Of a stretch of 15,767 nucleotides of DNA, positions 1-6,973 are shown one piece after another. Source of the DNA: an uncultured Alistipes sp. (lineage in GTDB: Bacteria; Bacteroidota; Bacteroidia; Bacteroidales; Rikenellaceae). The stretch's first letter is position 1. Each line of letters begins with the position of its first letter. The translations under genes were made by a program, and so were the position numbers. The stretch is from contig CALGRZ010000062.1 in the NCBI GenBank assembly GCA_937880705.1, forward strand, positions 1 through 15,767, in the 5' to 3' direction. The notes beneath the pieces were generated by a model. That model made no database searches, had not been told where the DNA came from, and saw only the letters and a list, made by a program, of their open reading frames with translations.

Positions 1-964
1 TGGCACCAACCTCCGCATCGAGGTTCTTGCGCGCATTTTCGATGGAGGTGTACGATATGCCGACCTTAACCTCTACCTCCGTGCCTGCAGCCACGTTGCC
101 GAGCGAGAAGATGGCACCAATATCGTCACCCATAATCTCACGACCGTAGCGCTCGTACACCTTATACTCTCCACTATCGCCCGACCATGCCGCCTCGATA
201 CCCGTCATCTCGGGTTGCAGCTTCCAGTAGCGTATGCGCTCGGCAGGCTGCGAGAGGCGCACGACAAAATATATGGGAAAGACGGCCTGATTCGTATAGC
301 AGAACGTACCCAAGAGGCGCATACCCTCAATCTCCGTGTCGCTCACACGGCGAAGCATGGCACCCGACTCATTCGAGAGGGCCGTGCCGAGGTTGACAAG
401 GATATTGGCCTGTCCGCCCTCGGTGAAGGTGTACCTCTCGACCGAGGCTCGCTCCGTGGCCGTGGCCTCGGCGCGTATGCCATACTTGGTGTAGGTGGCC
501 GTGTAGTAGCCCGGCGAAGCACTCTCGGCGGTATATGCCGAGCCATGGTCACTGCAATCGGGCTCGACGTCTCCCGTCGTAGCCATGGTGATGATAGCTC
601 CCATCTCGGGGCAGCCCACACCGCTCAAAGCCCCATGAGCAAAGCCCACCATGAAGCTGTTGCGGTGGTCATAGGGGGTAGACCACCAGGTGCGATCCTT
701 GTCGTAGCGGTTGTCGTCGGAGCCCGTAACATTGAAGGGCACTACGGCCATCATGCCGTGGGGAACAACGGCTCCGGGGTGTGTGGTGCCGTAGTTCTCC
801 GTGCCGATAAAGGGGTCCACCGACGTGGTGTAGTCCTGCGCCGTGGCACCCGCCACCGAGAGCAATGCCATGGCCGCTATCAAGAGTCGGCCACTGAACG
901 CCTCGAATACTCCCAACGACTTCGATATGTTGAACACTTTAAACACTTCGACCATTCTGAACAT
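1..964 (-). CDS. GH92 family alpha-mannosidase, N-terminal part (runs off left edge)
   Basis: The frame is open from the ATG at 964 to the window edge, giving 321 residues and no stop. After a signal peptide (hydrophobic core about 27-38, likely cut after ATAQ at 43) comes VDPFIGTENYGTTHPGA (49-65), the opening of the GH92 N-terminal beta-sandwich domain. The second family block is GFAHGALSGVGCPEMG (107-122). GH92 enzymes are calcium-dependent exo-acting alpha-mannosidases, secreted or periplasmic, that trim N-glycans or yeast mannan. The (alpha/alpha)6 catalytic domain with the acid, base and calcium ligands would lie beyond the left edge, so activity and linkage preference cannot be judged. 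The gene starts 3 bases after the GH97 stop, so the two are almost certainly cotranscribed. The start is uncertain: 964 and 955 are both in-frame ATGs, and either gives an unusually long n-region before the signal-peptide core. Family assignment is confident; substrate is not. Confidence 0.9.
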   Translation of the reverse strand, partial: MFRMVEVFKVFNISKSLGVFEAFSGRLLIAAMALLSVAGATAQDYTTSVDPFIGTENYGTTHPGAVVPHGMMAVVPFNVTGSDDNRYDKDRTWWSTPYDHRNSFMVGFAHGALSGVGCPEMGAIITMATTGDVEPDCSDHGSAYTAESASPGYYTATYTKYGIRAEATATERASVERYTFTEGGQANILVNLGTALSNESGAMLRRVSDTEIEGMRLLGTFCYTNQAVFPIYFVVRLSQPAERIRYWKLQPEMTGIEAAWSGDSGEYKVYERYGREIMGDDIGAIFSLGNVAAGTEVEVKVGISYTSIENARKNLDAEVGA

Positions 965-967
965 AAC

Positions 968-2986
968 CTACTTAAGCGCAATTTTTACAATAAATCCTCC
1001 GCCGGCGGCCATGTGGATATAGGCAGGGACAGCCTCCAGATTGTCATAGTTCTGGCGAAGGTAGTCCTGGCCATAGATGTCGGCATTATAGCCATCGCGG
1101 AATATCTCTACACTCTCGATGTAGTCGCCAAAGGCACGGATGAGGGGTGTGAGGTTCACCTCGCGCGGTGTGTGGCCGTTAAGACCCGCCACATAGCCCA
1201 CCTTGCCCTTACGGCGCGCCATGACCACATACTCGCCTATCTTACCGCCAAGGCAGTGGGTCTCGTCCCACGTCGTGGGTATCTCGGCGATGAACTCGGC
1301 ACACTCCGCCTCCTTCATATAGGCCGAGGGCGAGTCACAGAGCATGTTCAGCGGTGAGTCATAGACACCATACATGGCCAGCTGATGGCAGCGTGTGCCC
1401 TGGCTCATAGGCTCGGTGTTGCTCGGGTGGTAGTTGCCACCCACGGCATTGCGCATAGCACCCTGCGTATAGTCCATAGGGCCTGCTACGGCGCGGATAA
1501 ACGGTATGGTGACATCGTAGCTTATCTGGTCCACCGTGGCGGGTGACCACTTCATCTGCTCCAGACCGTGAACACCCTCATAATTAACCACATTGGGATA
1601 GGTGCGCGACAGGCCCGTAGGCTTATATGCGCCGTGGAAGTCGACCAGCAGCTTATGGCGTGCCGCAGCCTCGGCAACGTCGTAGTAGAACTGCACCATG
1701 GGCTGATCATCACGATCCATGAAGTCTATCTTGAAGCCCTTGATGCCCATCTGGCTGAAGTGGCGGCAAAGCCCCTCGATATCGCGGTTCAAGGCCCAAT
1801 AGCCCGCCCAGAGGATGATGCCCACATTGCGCTTGTGGCCATAGTCGACAAGCTCCTGAAGGTCTATCTCGGGCACCACCTGCATAAGGTCGGCAGCACC
1901 ATTTACAGACCAGCCCTCATCCAGGATGACATACTCGATGCCGAGCTTCGAGGCGAAGTCGATGTAGTATTTGTAGGTCTCGTTGTTGATGCCGGCACGG
2001 AACTCGACACCGTAGAGGCCCCAGTGATTCCACCACTCCCAAGCCACCTTGCCGGGCTTGATCCACGAGGTGTCGGCAATGCGGCACTCATCACCCAGAC
2101 GCCACACTATATCGTTGTCGGCCAAATCTTTGTCCTCATCGGCCAGAGCCACAACTCTCCAAGGGAAGGTGCGTGCGCCCTCGCAACGGGCGATATAGGC
2201 CTTGCGGCTCTTAACCACGCCCTGCAACATGTTGTGGTCACCCTGCTCCACCACATCGGGCACAGGGGCAAACTCCGTATCGAGTGTCGAATCGCCATCG
2301 GGGTTCGAGAGGAACATACCCGGATAGCTCTCCAGGTCGGCCTCGGTGATACACATCTTCACACCCGTGGCGTGCTCTACAACGACGGGGGCAAAGATCA
2401 ACCTATGGGGGTTGATGCCTTCGAGGGTGGTGTGGTGGTAGGTATTCTCAAACGAGGTGTAGTACTGCGTCGAGTACTCCTTGGTTGCATTCGACTTGTA
2501 GTTAACATAGGGCACCCACGCATGGCTTTGGGCATCGAAGCTGAACTCGGCACACTCGTCAAGGACATCGTACCCGCCACTGCTCTGTGACACAAAGCGA
2601 TAGGCTGCGCCATCGTCAAACACACGCACCTCGACAGCGAAGCGCACGCCCGAAGCACGAAAGTCGATGGTCGCCTGGTTGTAGTGCTCGCGCACCTTGG
2701 CCTGACGGTATAGCGGTGCCTCCACCTCGCGGTTGACACTCACGCGACGCACCTTGGCCGAGCGCACATCCTCGCCCCAGACACCGTTGCTCGTTGTCAT
2801 AGAGATCTTCGAGGGGTGCACCAGCATCTTGCCATCGCGCTGCAACGACCACCTCAACGTAGCATCGCTCCAGTCGATAAGCATCGTGGTACGACCGTCG
2901 GGTGACGAGACTACGGTCTGCTTCGGTGAGGCATGGGCCACAACGCAGATAAGCATCAAAGCAACAAACACAAGGCTCTTCTTCAT
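968..2986 (-). CDS. GH97 family glycoside hydrolase, probably retaining alpha-galactosidase type
   Basis: A 672-residue protein of full family length. Residues 1-19 form a signal peptide (likely cut after AHA), followed by an N-terminal beta-sandwich (about 22-300), a (beta/alpha)8 barrel (about 305-560) and a C-terminal beta domain. Barrel landmarks are AWEWWNHWG (315-323), YVILDEGW (352-359), GFKIDFMDRDDQ (417-428), VDFHGAYKPTGLSRTYPN (448-465) and AGPMDYTQGAMRN (501-513). In the family, inverting alpha-glucosidases such as SusB carry catalytic-base glutamates, one in an HE motif that here reads H451-G452. Retaining alpha-galactosidases instead use an aspartate nucleophile in the strand matching D421. 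I therefore infer the retaining class, from memory of the family and without an alignment. It would act in the periplasm or outside the cell on alpha-linked terminal galactose or a related sugar. It lies 27 bases after rlmN and 3 bases before the GH92 gene. No susC/susD genes are adjacent within the window. Confidence 0.93.
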   Translation of the reverse strand: MKKSLVFVALMLICVVAHASPKQTVVSSPDGRTTMLIDWSDATLRWSLQRDGKMLVHPSKISMTTSNGVWGEDVRSAKVRRVSVNREVEAPLYRQAKVREHYNQATIDFRASGVRFAVEVRVFDDGAAYRFVSQSSGGYDVLDECAEFSFDAQSHAWVPYVNYKSNATKEYSTQYYTSFENTYHHTTLEGINPHRLIFAPVVVEHATGVKMCITEADLESYPGMFLSNPDGDSTLDTEFAPVPDVVEQGDHNMLQGVVKSRKAYIARCEGARTFPWRVVALADEDKDLADNDIVWRLGDECRIADTSWIKPGKVAWEWWNHWGLYGVEFRAGINNETYKYYIDFASKLGIEYVILDEGWSVNGAADLMQVVPEIDLQELVDYGHKRNVGIILWAGYWALNRDIEGLCRHFSQMGIKGFKIDFMDRDDQPMVQFYYDVAEAAARHKLLVDFHGAYKPTGLSRTYPNVVNYEGVHGLEQMKWSPATVDQISYDVTIPFIRAVAGPMDYTQGAMRNAVGGNYHPSNTEPMSQGTRCHQLAMYGVYDSPLNMLCDSPSAYMKEAECAEFIAEIPTTWDETHCLGGKIGEYVVMARRKGKVGYVAGLNGHTPREVNLTPLIRAFGDYIESVEIFRDGYNADIYGQDYLRQNYDNLEAVPAYIHMAAGGGFIVKIALK

Positions 2987-3013
2987 GGGTTAACTCTATT
3001 TAGGTTTCACATA

Positions 3014-4045
3014 TTAGCTCTTTTGGGCAGTGGAGAGCAGTCCGCAGGCCGCCTCTATATCTTCACCACGCGAGGCGCGCAGCGTGGTCTGTATGCCACG
3101 GCGTGTCAGGGTGTCCCTAAACTCCAATATCCGCTCCATAGGGGGCGAGAAGAAGGGTGAGTCGGGGATCTTGTGGAAGCGGATCAGGTTGATGCGGCAC
3201 TTGATGCCGTCGAGCAGGCGCGACAGCTCCTTGATATGGCGCGGGCTATCGTTCATGCCCTCCAGCACGATATACTCGAACGAGACACGTCGCTGATGCG
3301 TGAAGTCGTAGCGGCGCAGGATGTTGCACACCTCGACAATGGAGTAGCTGTTCTCGATAGGCATGATCTGCTTGCGCTCCTCACCAAAGGGGTTGTGCAG
3401 CGACACGGCGATATGCACCCTCTGCTCGTCGAGCAGTCGTGGCAGCGTGCGTGCCACACCCGCCGTAGATACCGTTATGCGCGTTGGTGACCACGCCATA
3501 CCCCACTCCGAGGTGAGGATGTCGAGGGCCCGCAGCAGGTTGTCGATATTGTCCAGCGGCTCGCCCATACCCATAAAGACGAGGTTGGTCAGTCTATCGC
3601 GCTCGGGGATGGAGATGACCTGGTTGATGATCTCCGTTGCCGAGAGGTGGTGGCGGAAGCCCATACGCCCCGTGGCGCAGAACTTACAGCCCATCTTACA
3701 ACCAGCCTGTGACGACACACAGAGCGTCATGCGCTCACCATCGGGGATGAGTGCCGACTCGATATACTCGCCCTGCGATGTGGCGAAGAGGTACTTCTTT
3801 GTGCCATCGACCGACACCGACACCTTCAGCGGAGGCGTTGTGCCCAGCACGGCAACCTCCTTAAGTCGCTGGCGGGCATCCTTCGAGAGGTCGGTCATCT
3901 GATCTATATCATCTACGAAACGTGTGTAGAGCCAACGCGCAATCTGCTTGTGGGCAAAACGCGACAGCCCCAGCTCCTCGCAGAGGCCCTTCAGCTCGTC
4001 GAGCGACGAGCCATAGAGTCTATATTTGGCGGCGGTGTTCATCAT
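3014..4045 (-). CDS. rlmN: RlmN, dual-specificity 23S rRNA/tRNA adenine C2-methyltransferase
   Basis: A 343-residue cytosolic radical-SAM enzyme that methylates C2 of A2503 in 23S rRNA and, in characterised homologues, A37 of some tRNAs. The iron-sulfur cluster motif CxxxCxxC is C116, C120 and C123 in AGCKMGCKFCATGRMG. GMGEP (159-163) is the SAM-binding loop that typifies RlmN/Cfr. C334 in the C-terminal EAACG matches the cysteine that carries the transient methyl group, and C109 in MTLCVSS is the conserved partner cysteine. An N-terminal helical domain (about 10-65) precedes the barrel. Length and order are normal and nothing is missing. The start is MMN at 4045 or 4042. A promoter-like TAATTTTG lies just upstream (4067-4074), divergent from tonB. 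The GH97 gene follows after 27 bases, so this promoter may also drive the glycosidases. Cfr is ruled out as the better name by the vertical-looking housekeeping context, not by a search. Confidence 0.96.
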   Translation of the reverse strand: MMNTAAKYRLYGSSLDELKGLCEELGLSRFAHKQIARWLYTRFVDDIDQMTDLSKDARQRLKEVAVLGTTPPLKVSVSVDGTKKYLFATSQGEYIESALIPDGERMTLCVSSQAGCKMGCKFCATGRMGFRHHLSATEIINQVISIPERDRLTNLVFMGMGEPLDNIDNLLRALDILTSEWGMAWSPTRITVSTAGVARTLPRLLDEQRVHIAVSLHNPFGEERKQIMPIENSYSIVEVCNILRRYDFTHQRRVSFEYIVLEGMNDSPRHIKELSRLLDGIKCRINLIRFHKIPDSPFFSPPMERILEFRDTLTRRGIQTTLRASRGEDIEAACGLLSTAQKS

Positions 4046-4066
4046 CGTTATCTCGGTTACCGACTA

Positions 4067-4074
4067 CAAAATTA
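4067..4074 (-). promoter_or_regulatory. Putative -7 promoter element for rlmN
   Basis: Read on the minus strand this is TAATTTTG, a full match to the Bacteroidetes -7 consensus TAnnTTTG. It sits about 22 bases before the rlmN start codon, which predicts a very short 5' leader. I see no TTTG -33 element at the usual 19-21 base distance, so support comes from the -7 box and its position in the AT-rich divergent spacer only. Confidence 0.5.
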
Positions 4075-4127
4075 ATGAAAATTAAATAATTTTCTATCAG
4101 ATATATCATTTTTTGAAATTTTATGTT

Positions 4128-4135
4128 TATATTTG
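4128..4135 (+). promoter_or_regulatory. Putative -7 promoter element for tonB
   Basis: TATATTTG matches TAnnTTTG in full and lies about 70 bases before the tonB start, in the AT-rich spacer shared with rlmN. The leader between it and the ATG ends in an A-rich stretch just before the start, as is common for well-translated Bacteroidetes genes that lack a Shine-Dalgarno sequence. The nearest TTTG upstream (4112-4115) is too close for a normal -33 box. Confidence 0.55.
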
Positions 4136-4206
4136 CATAGTGGAGTGTGCGCGTGTGCACGAGACATCAGGGATAAGTTACTAAAAACTAAAAAAATAAC
4201 TACACA

Positions 4207-4896
4207 ATGGAGATTAAGAAATCACCTAAAGCGGATCTTGAAAACAAGAAAACGCTCTTTCTGGAGATCGGTCTTGTGATCGCTCTGGCCATTACGGGCC
4301 TTGCCCTTTCAATCAACTCAAAGCCTGTTGCCGACGAGTATAAGCCCCCCAAGAAGGAGACTACCGAGGTGGAGCAGATTGACAACACACGTCAGGATCA
4401 GCCCGAGACTCCCCCCGAGCAGCAGAAGGCACAGGCACAGGTTATCACCGACGTGCTCAACATCGTGTCTAACGACCAGAAGATCGACACCAACATCGTC
4501 TTCGCTGACGATGCCGACGACTTCGACGACTTCGAGATCGTAATCGAGGAGAAGGAGGAGGAGATCCAGGAGGAGGAGATCTTCGTGAACGCCGAGGAGA
4601 TGCCTACCTTCCAGGGTGGTGACCTCTCGAAGTTCCGCAACTGGGTTCAGTCTAACGTGAAGTATCCCCAGATCGCCCTCGAGAACGGCATCCAGGGTAA
4701 CGTAGTTATCAAGTTTGTGGTTGAGAAGGATGGTAAGCTCTCTAACATCCAGGTTCTCCAGTCACCCGATAAGACACTGTCGGATGCTGCCGTTGCAGTG
4801 CTTCAGAAGTCTCCCAAGTGGAAGCCCGGTAAGCAGCGTAACAAGCCCGTGCGTGTAACTTACACCCTGCCCGTATCGTTCAAGATCCAGAACTAA
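4207..4896 (+). CDS. tonB: Energy transducer TonB
   Basis: A 229-residue inner-membrane protein that couples the proton-motive force of ExbB/ExbD to outer-membrane receptors. A short cytoplasmic N-terminus is followed by one membrane segment (about 17-36). A periplasmic spacer (37-135) comes next and then the TonB C-terminal domain (about 138-228), with YPQIALENGIQGNVVIKF (153-170), SPKWKPGKQRNKPV (202-215) and a final TYTLPVSFKIQN. The spacer is unlike the proline/lysine-rich spacer of proteobacterial TonB: residues 99-131 are dominated by Asp and Glu (DDADDFDDFE, EEKEEEIQEEEE-like runs). That is a form I recall from Bacteroidetes TonB proteins. The gene appears monocistronic, with a promoter box at 4128 and a hairpin terminator at 4917. 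No exbB or exbD is present in the window. It could serve the receptor at 12764-15496, but that pairing is only inferred. Confidence 0.95.
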   Translation: MEIKKSPKADLENKKTLFLEIGLVIALAITGLALSINSKPVADEYKPPKKETTEVEQIDNTRQDQPETPPEQQKAQAQVITDVLNIVSNDQKIDTNIVFADDADDFDDFEIVIEEKEEEIQEEEIFVNAEEMPTFQGGDLSKFRNWVQSNVKYPQIALENGIQGNVVIKFVVEKDGKLSNIQVLQSPDKTLSDAAVAVLQKSPKWKPGKQRNKPVRVTYTLPVSFKIQN

Positions 4897-4916
4897 CGAG
4901 CAATGGCACAGATTTA

Positions 4917-4955
4917 GGGGGTTCCACATCTATGGTGGCACCCCCTTATTGTTAA
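4917..4955 (+). terminator. Intrinsic terminator after tonB
   Basis: GGGGGT (4917-4922) pairs with ACCCCC (4940-4945), and after one T/C mismatch CCAC (4924-4927) pairs with GTGG (4935-4938), leaving a 7-base loop. The tail TTATTGTTAAT is T-rich but interrupted. It lies 20 bases after the tonB stop and separates tonB from hflX. Confidence 0.75.
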
Positions 4956-5019
4956 TAGAGACCGTGCATGGCACTTGTAGCCATACGGCTCTATCGAGCT
5001 ATACATATATTTATAATAG

Positions 5020-6252
5020 ATGAAAGAAGAGATTGTAAAACCTAAAGGCAAGAGCAAGGAGCCTATACCCACCGTCGAGCAGCGCGAGATACGCGCCGTG
5101 CTGGTGGCCGTCATTCGCGACAGCCAAAACCCCGACACGGCACACGAATACCTCGACGAGTTGGAGTTCCTGGCCGAGACCGCCAATATAAAGAGCGTAA
5201 AACGCTTTACACAGCGACTGCCACAGCCCATGTCGAAGATATATGTCGGCCCGGGCAAGTTAGAGGAGATAGCCCTCTGGTGCAAGGAGAACGAGATCGA
5301 CATAGCCATCTTCGACGACGAGCTCTCACCCGCCCAGACACGCAACATCGAGCAGGCGATGCCCTGCCGTGTGATGGATCGCACACGCCTCATCCTCGAC
5401 ATCTTCATGTCGCGCGCACAGACCGCATACGCCAAGACACAGGTCGAGCTGGCCCACAACGAGTATATGCTACCCCGTCTGACAGGTATGTGGACACACC
5501 TCGAGCGACAGCGCGGTGGTACGGGTACTCGTGGCGGTGCCGGTGAGCGCGAGATCGAGACCGACCGCCGTATAGTGCGTAACCGCATATCGAAGCTGAA
5601 GGAGGATCTCAAGAAGATCGACCGACAGATGGCCGTGCAGCGTTCCAACCGCGGTCAGATGGTGCGTGTGGCGTTGGTGGGCTATACCAACGTGGGTAAG
5701 TCGACACTGATGAACCTGCTCTCGAAGAGCGAGGTCTTTGCCGAGAACAAGCTCTTCGCAACACTCGACACCACCGTGAGAAAGGTAGTCTTCGACAACC
5801 TCCCCTTCCTGATGTCCGACACCGTAGGCTTCATCCGCAAGCTCCCCACCGAGCTTATCGAGTCGTTTAAATCGACACTCGACGAGGTGCGCGAGGCCGA
5901 CCTGCTGCTGCACGTCGTGGATATCTCGCACCCGGGCTTCGAGGATCAGATTGCGGTGGTCAAGCAGACACTCGCCGACATTGGCGCGGGAGATAAGCCC
6001 ACGTTCCTTATCTTCAACAAGATAGACGCCTACACATACACCCCCAAGGAGGAGGATGACCTCACGCCGGCGACCAAGGAGAATCTCTCGCTCGACGACC
6101 TGAAGAAGAGCTGGATAGCCAAGGCCAACACCCCCTGTATCTTTATCTCGGCGCGTGAGCGCACGGGCGTGGACAAGCTCCGCTCGGACCTCTACGGCAT
6201 GGTGCGCGAGATACATGCAGGTCGCTACCCGTTCAACAACTTCCTATATTAG
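5020..6252 (+). CDS. hflX: GTPase HflX, ribosome-associated
   Basis: A 410-residue cytosolic GTPase that binds the 50S subunit and, in studied bacteria, splits stalled or stressed ribosomes. The N-terminal HflX domain (about 25-155) includes YVGPGKLEEI (75-84). The glycine-rich loop RGGTGTRGGAGEREIETDRR (165-184), diagnostic for the family, leads into a helical linker (185-212). The G domain has the Walker A/G1 motif GYTNVGKST (221-229), G3 DTVGF (267-271), G4 NKID (333-336) and G5 SARE (377-380). Length and motif order are normal and all GTP-binding motifs are intact. The start at 5020 is preceded by an AT-rich stretch without a ribosome-binding site. It is followed after 30 bases by upp and may be cotranscribed with it. 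Confidence 0.97.
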   Translation: MKEEIVKPKGKSKEPIPTVEQREIRAVLVAVIRDSQNPDTAHEYLDELEFLAETANIKSVKRFTQRLPQPMSKIYVGPGKLEEIALWCKENEIDIAIFDDELSPAQTRNIEQAMPCRVMDRTRLILDIFMSRAQTAYAKTQVELAHNEYMLPRLTGMWTHLERQRGGTGTRGGAGEREIETDRRIVRNRISKLKEDLKKIDRQMAVQRSNRGQMVRVALVGYTNVGKSTLMNLLSKSEVFAENKLFATLDTTVRKVVFDNLPFLMSDTVGFIRKLPTELIESFKSTLDEVREADLLLHVVDISHPGFEDQIAVVKQTLADIGAGDKPTFLIFNKIDAYTYTPKEEDDLTPATKENLSLDDLKKSWIAKANTPCIFISARERTGVDKLRSDLYGMVREIHAGRYPFNNFLY

Positions 6253-6282
6253 AGCTACAACAGACTTAAAAATCATACGACT

Positions 6283-6936
6283 ATGGTAAATATCCTGAAC
6301 CGCGAAAACACCATCCTCAACAAGTTCCTCTCACAGATGCGCGACAAGGAGGTACAGCGTGACCCCATGCGCTTTCGTCGCAACATGGAGCGCGTAGCAG
6401 AGATCATGGCATACGAGATATCGAAAAAGCTCAACTACAAGACCCGAATGGTCGAAACGCCTCTGGGCACGGCTGCGGTGGAGTGTATCGACGACAAGAT
6501 TGTCATCGCCACCATTCTGCGTGCAGGACTACCCTTCCATCAGGGCTTCCTCAACTACTTCGACGATGCCGAGAATGGCTTTGTGTCGGCCTACCGCAAG
6601 AGCCGCCCTGACGGTAGCTTCATCGTCGATGTGGAGTATGTCTCAACAAGTGCGCTGACAGGTAAGACACTGATACTTGTCGACCCTATGTTGGCTACGG
6701 GCACCTCGCTGATGCTGGTCTACGATGCCCTGATACGTCGTGCTGGCTTACCCGACCACACGCACTTTGCTGCGGCATTTGCCTCGGAGCAGGGCGTAGA
6801 CTATGTGTTGAAGCACACCTCGCCGGAGCGTTGCACGCTATGGTGCGCAGCTGTTGACGAGGAGCTCACCTCGAAGTCGTATATCGTGCCCGGTATAGGC
6901 GATGCCGGCGACCTGGCCTACGGCGAGAAGCTGTAA
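6283..6936 (+). CDS. upp: Uracil phosphoribosyltransferase
   Basis: A 217-residue cytosolic enzyme of pyrimidine salvage that converts uracil and PRPP to UMP and pyrophosphate. The PRPP-binding loop is LVDPMLATGTSL (132-143), and the uracil-binding C-terminal motif is VPGIGDAGDLAYGEKL (202-217). ILRAGLPF (78-85) is the other conserved phosphoribosyltransferase segment. Length is typical of bacterial Upp (about 210). The PyrR regulator family is unlikely because the uracil-binding C-terminus is complete. It sits between hflX (30 bases before) and the aspartate kinase gene (37 bases after) on the same strand. The three have no obvious shared pathway, so proximity implies at most cotranscription. 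Confidence 0.97.
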   Translation: MVNILNRENTILNKFLSQMRDKEVQRDPMRFRRNMERVAEIMAYEISKKLNYKTRMVETPLGTAAVECIDDKIVIATILRAGLPFHQGFLNYFDDAENGFVSAYRKSRPDGSFIVDVEYVSTSALTGKTLILVDPMLATGTSLMLVYDALIRRAGLPDHTHFAAAFASEQGVDYVLKHTSPERCTLWCAAVDEELTSKSYIVPGIGDAGDLAYGEKL

Positions 6937-6973
6937 GAGCCCCATAATGAAGTTACCTAAATAGTGTGAAGAG

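Noticed and set aside
215..1357. Long plus-strand open frame of 380 codons opposite the GH92 and GH97 genes
   Set aside because: It lies antisense to two proteins with clear family motifs and its translation is rich in His, Arg and Gly with no recognisable domain. It is a by-product of codon bias on the other strand.
1568..2590. Plus-strand open frame of 340 codons opposite GH97
   Set aside because: It is wholly antisense to the GH97 coding region, with no signal peptide, motif or promoter of its own.
2942..2986. Possible lipobox around C14 of the GH97 signal peptide
   Set aside because: The residue before the cysteine is isoleucine, which does not fit a lipobox. A type I cleavage after AHA is a better fit.
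5006..5013. TATATTTA just before hflX as a -7 promoter box
   Set aside because: The last base does not match TAnnTTTG, and the transcript would start essentially at the ATG.
5470..6216. Minus-strand open frame of 248 codons inside hflX
   Set aside because: The opposite strand encodes an intact HflX with all GTPase motifs, so this frame is a shadow.
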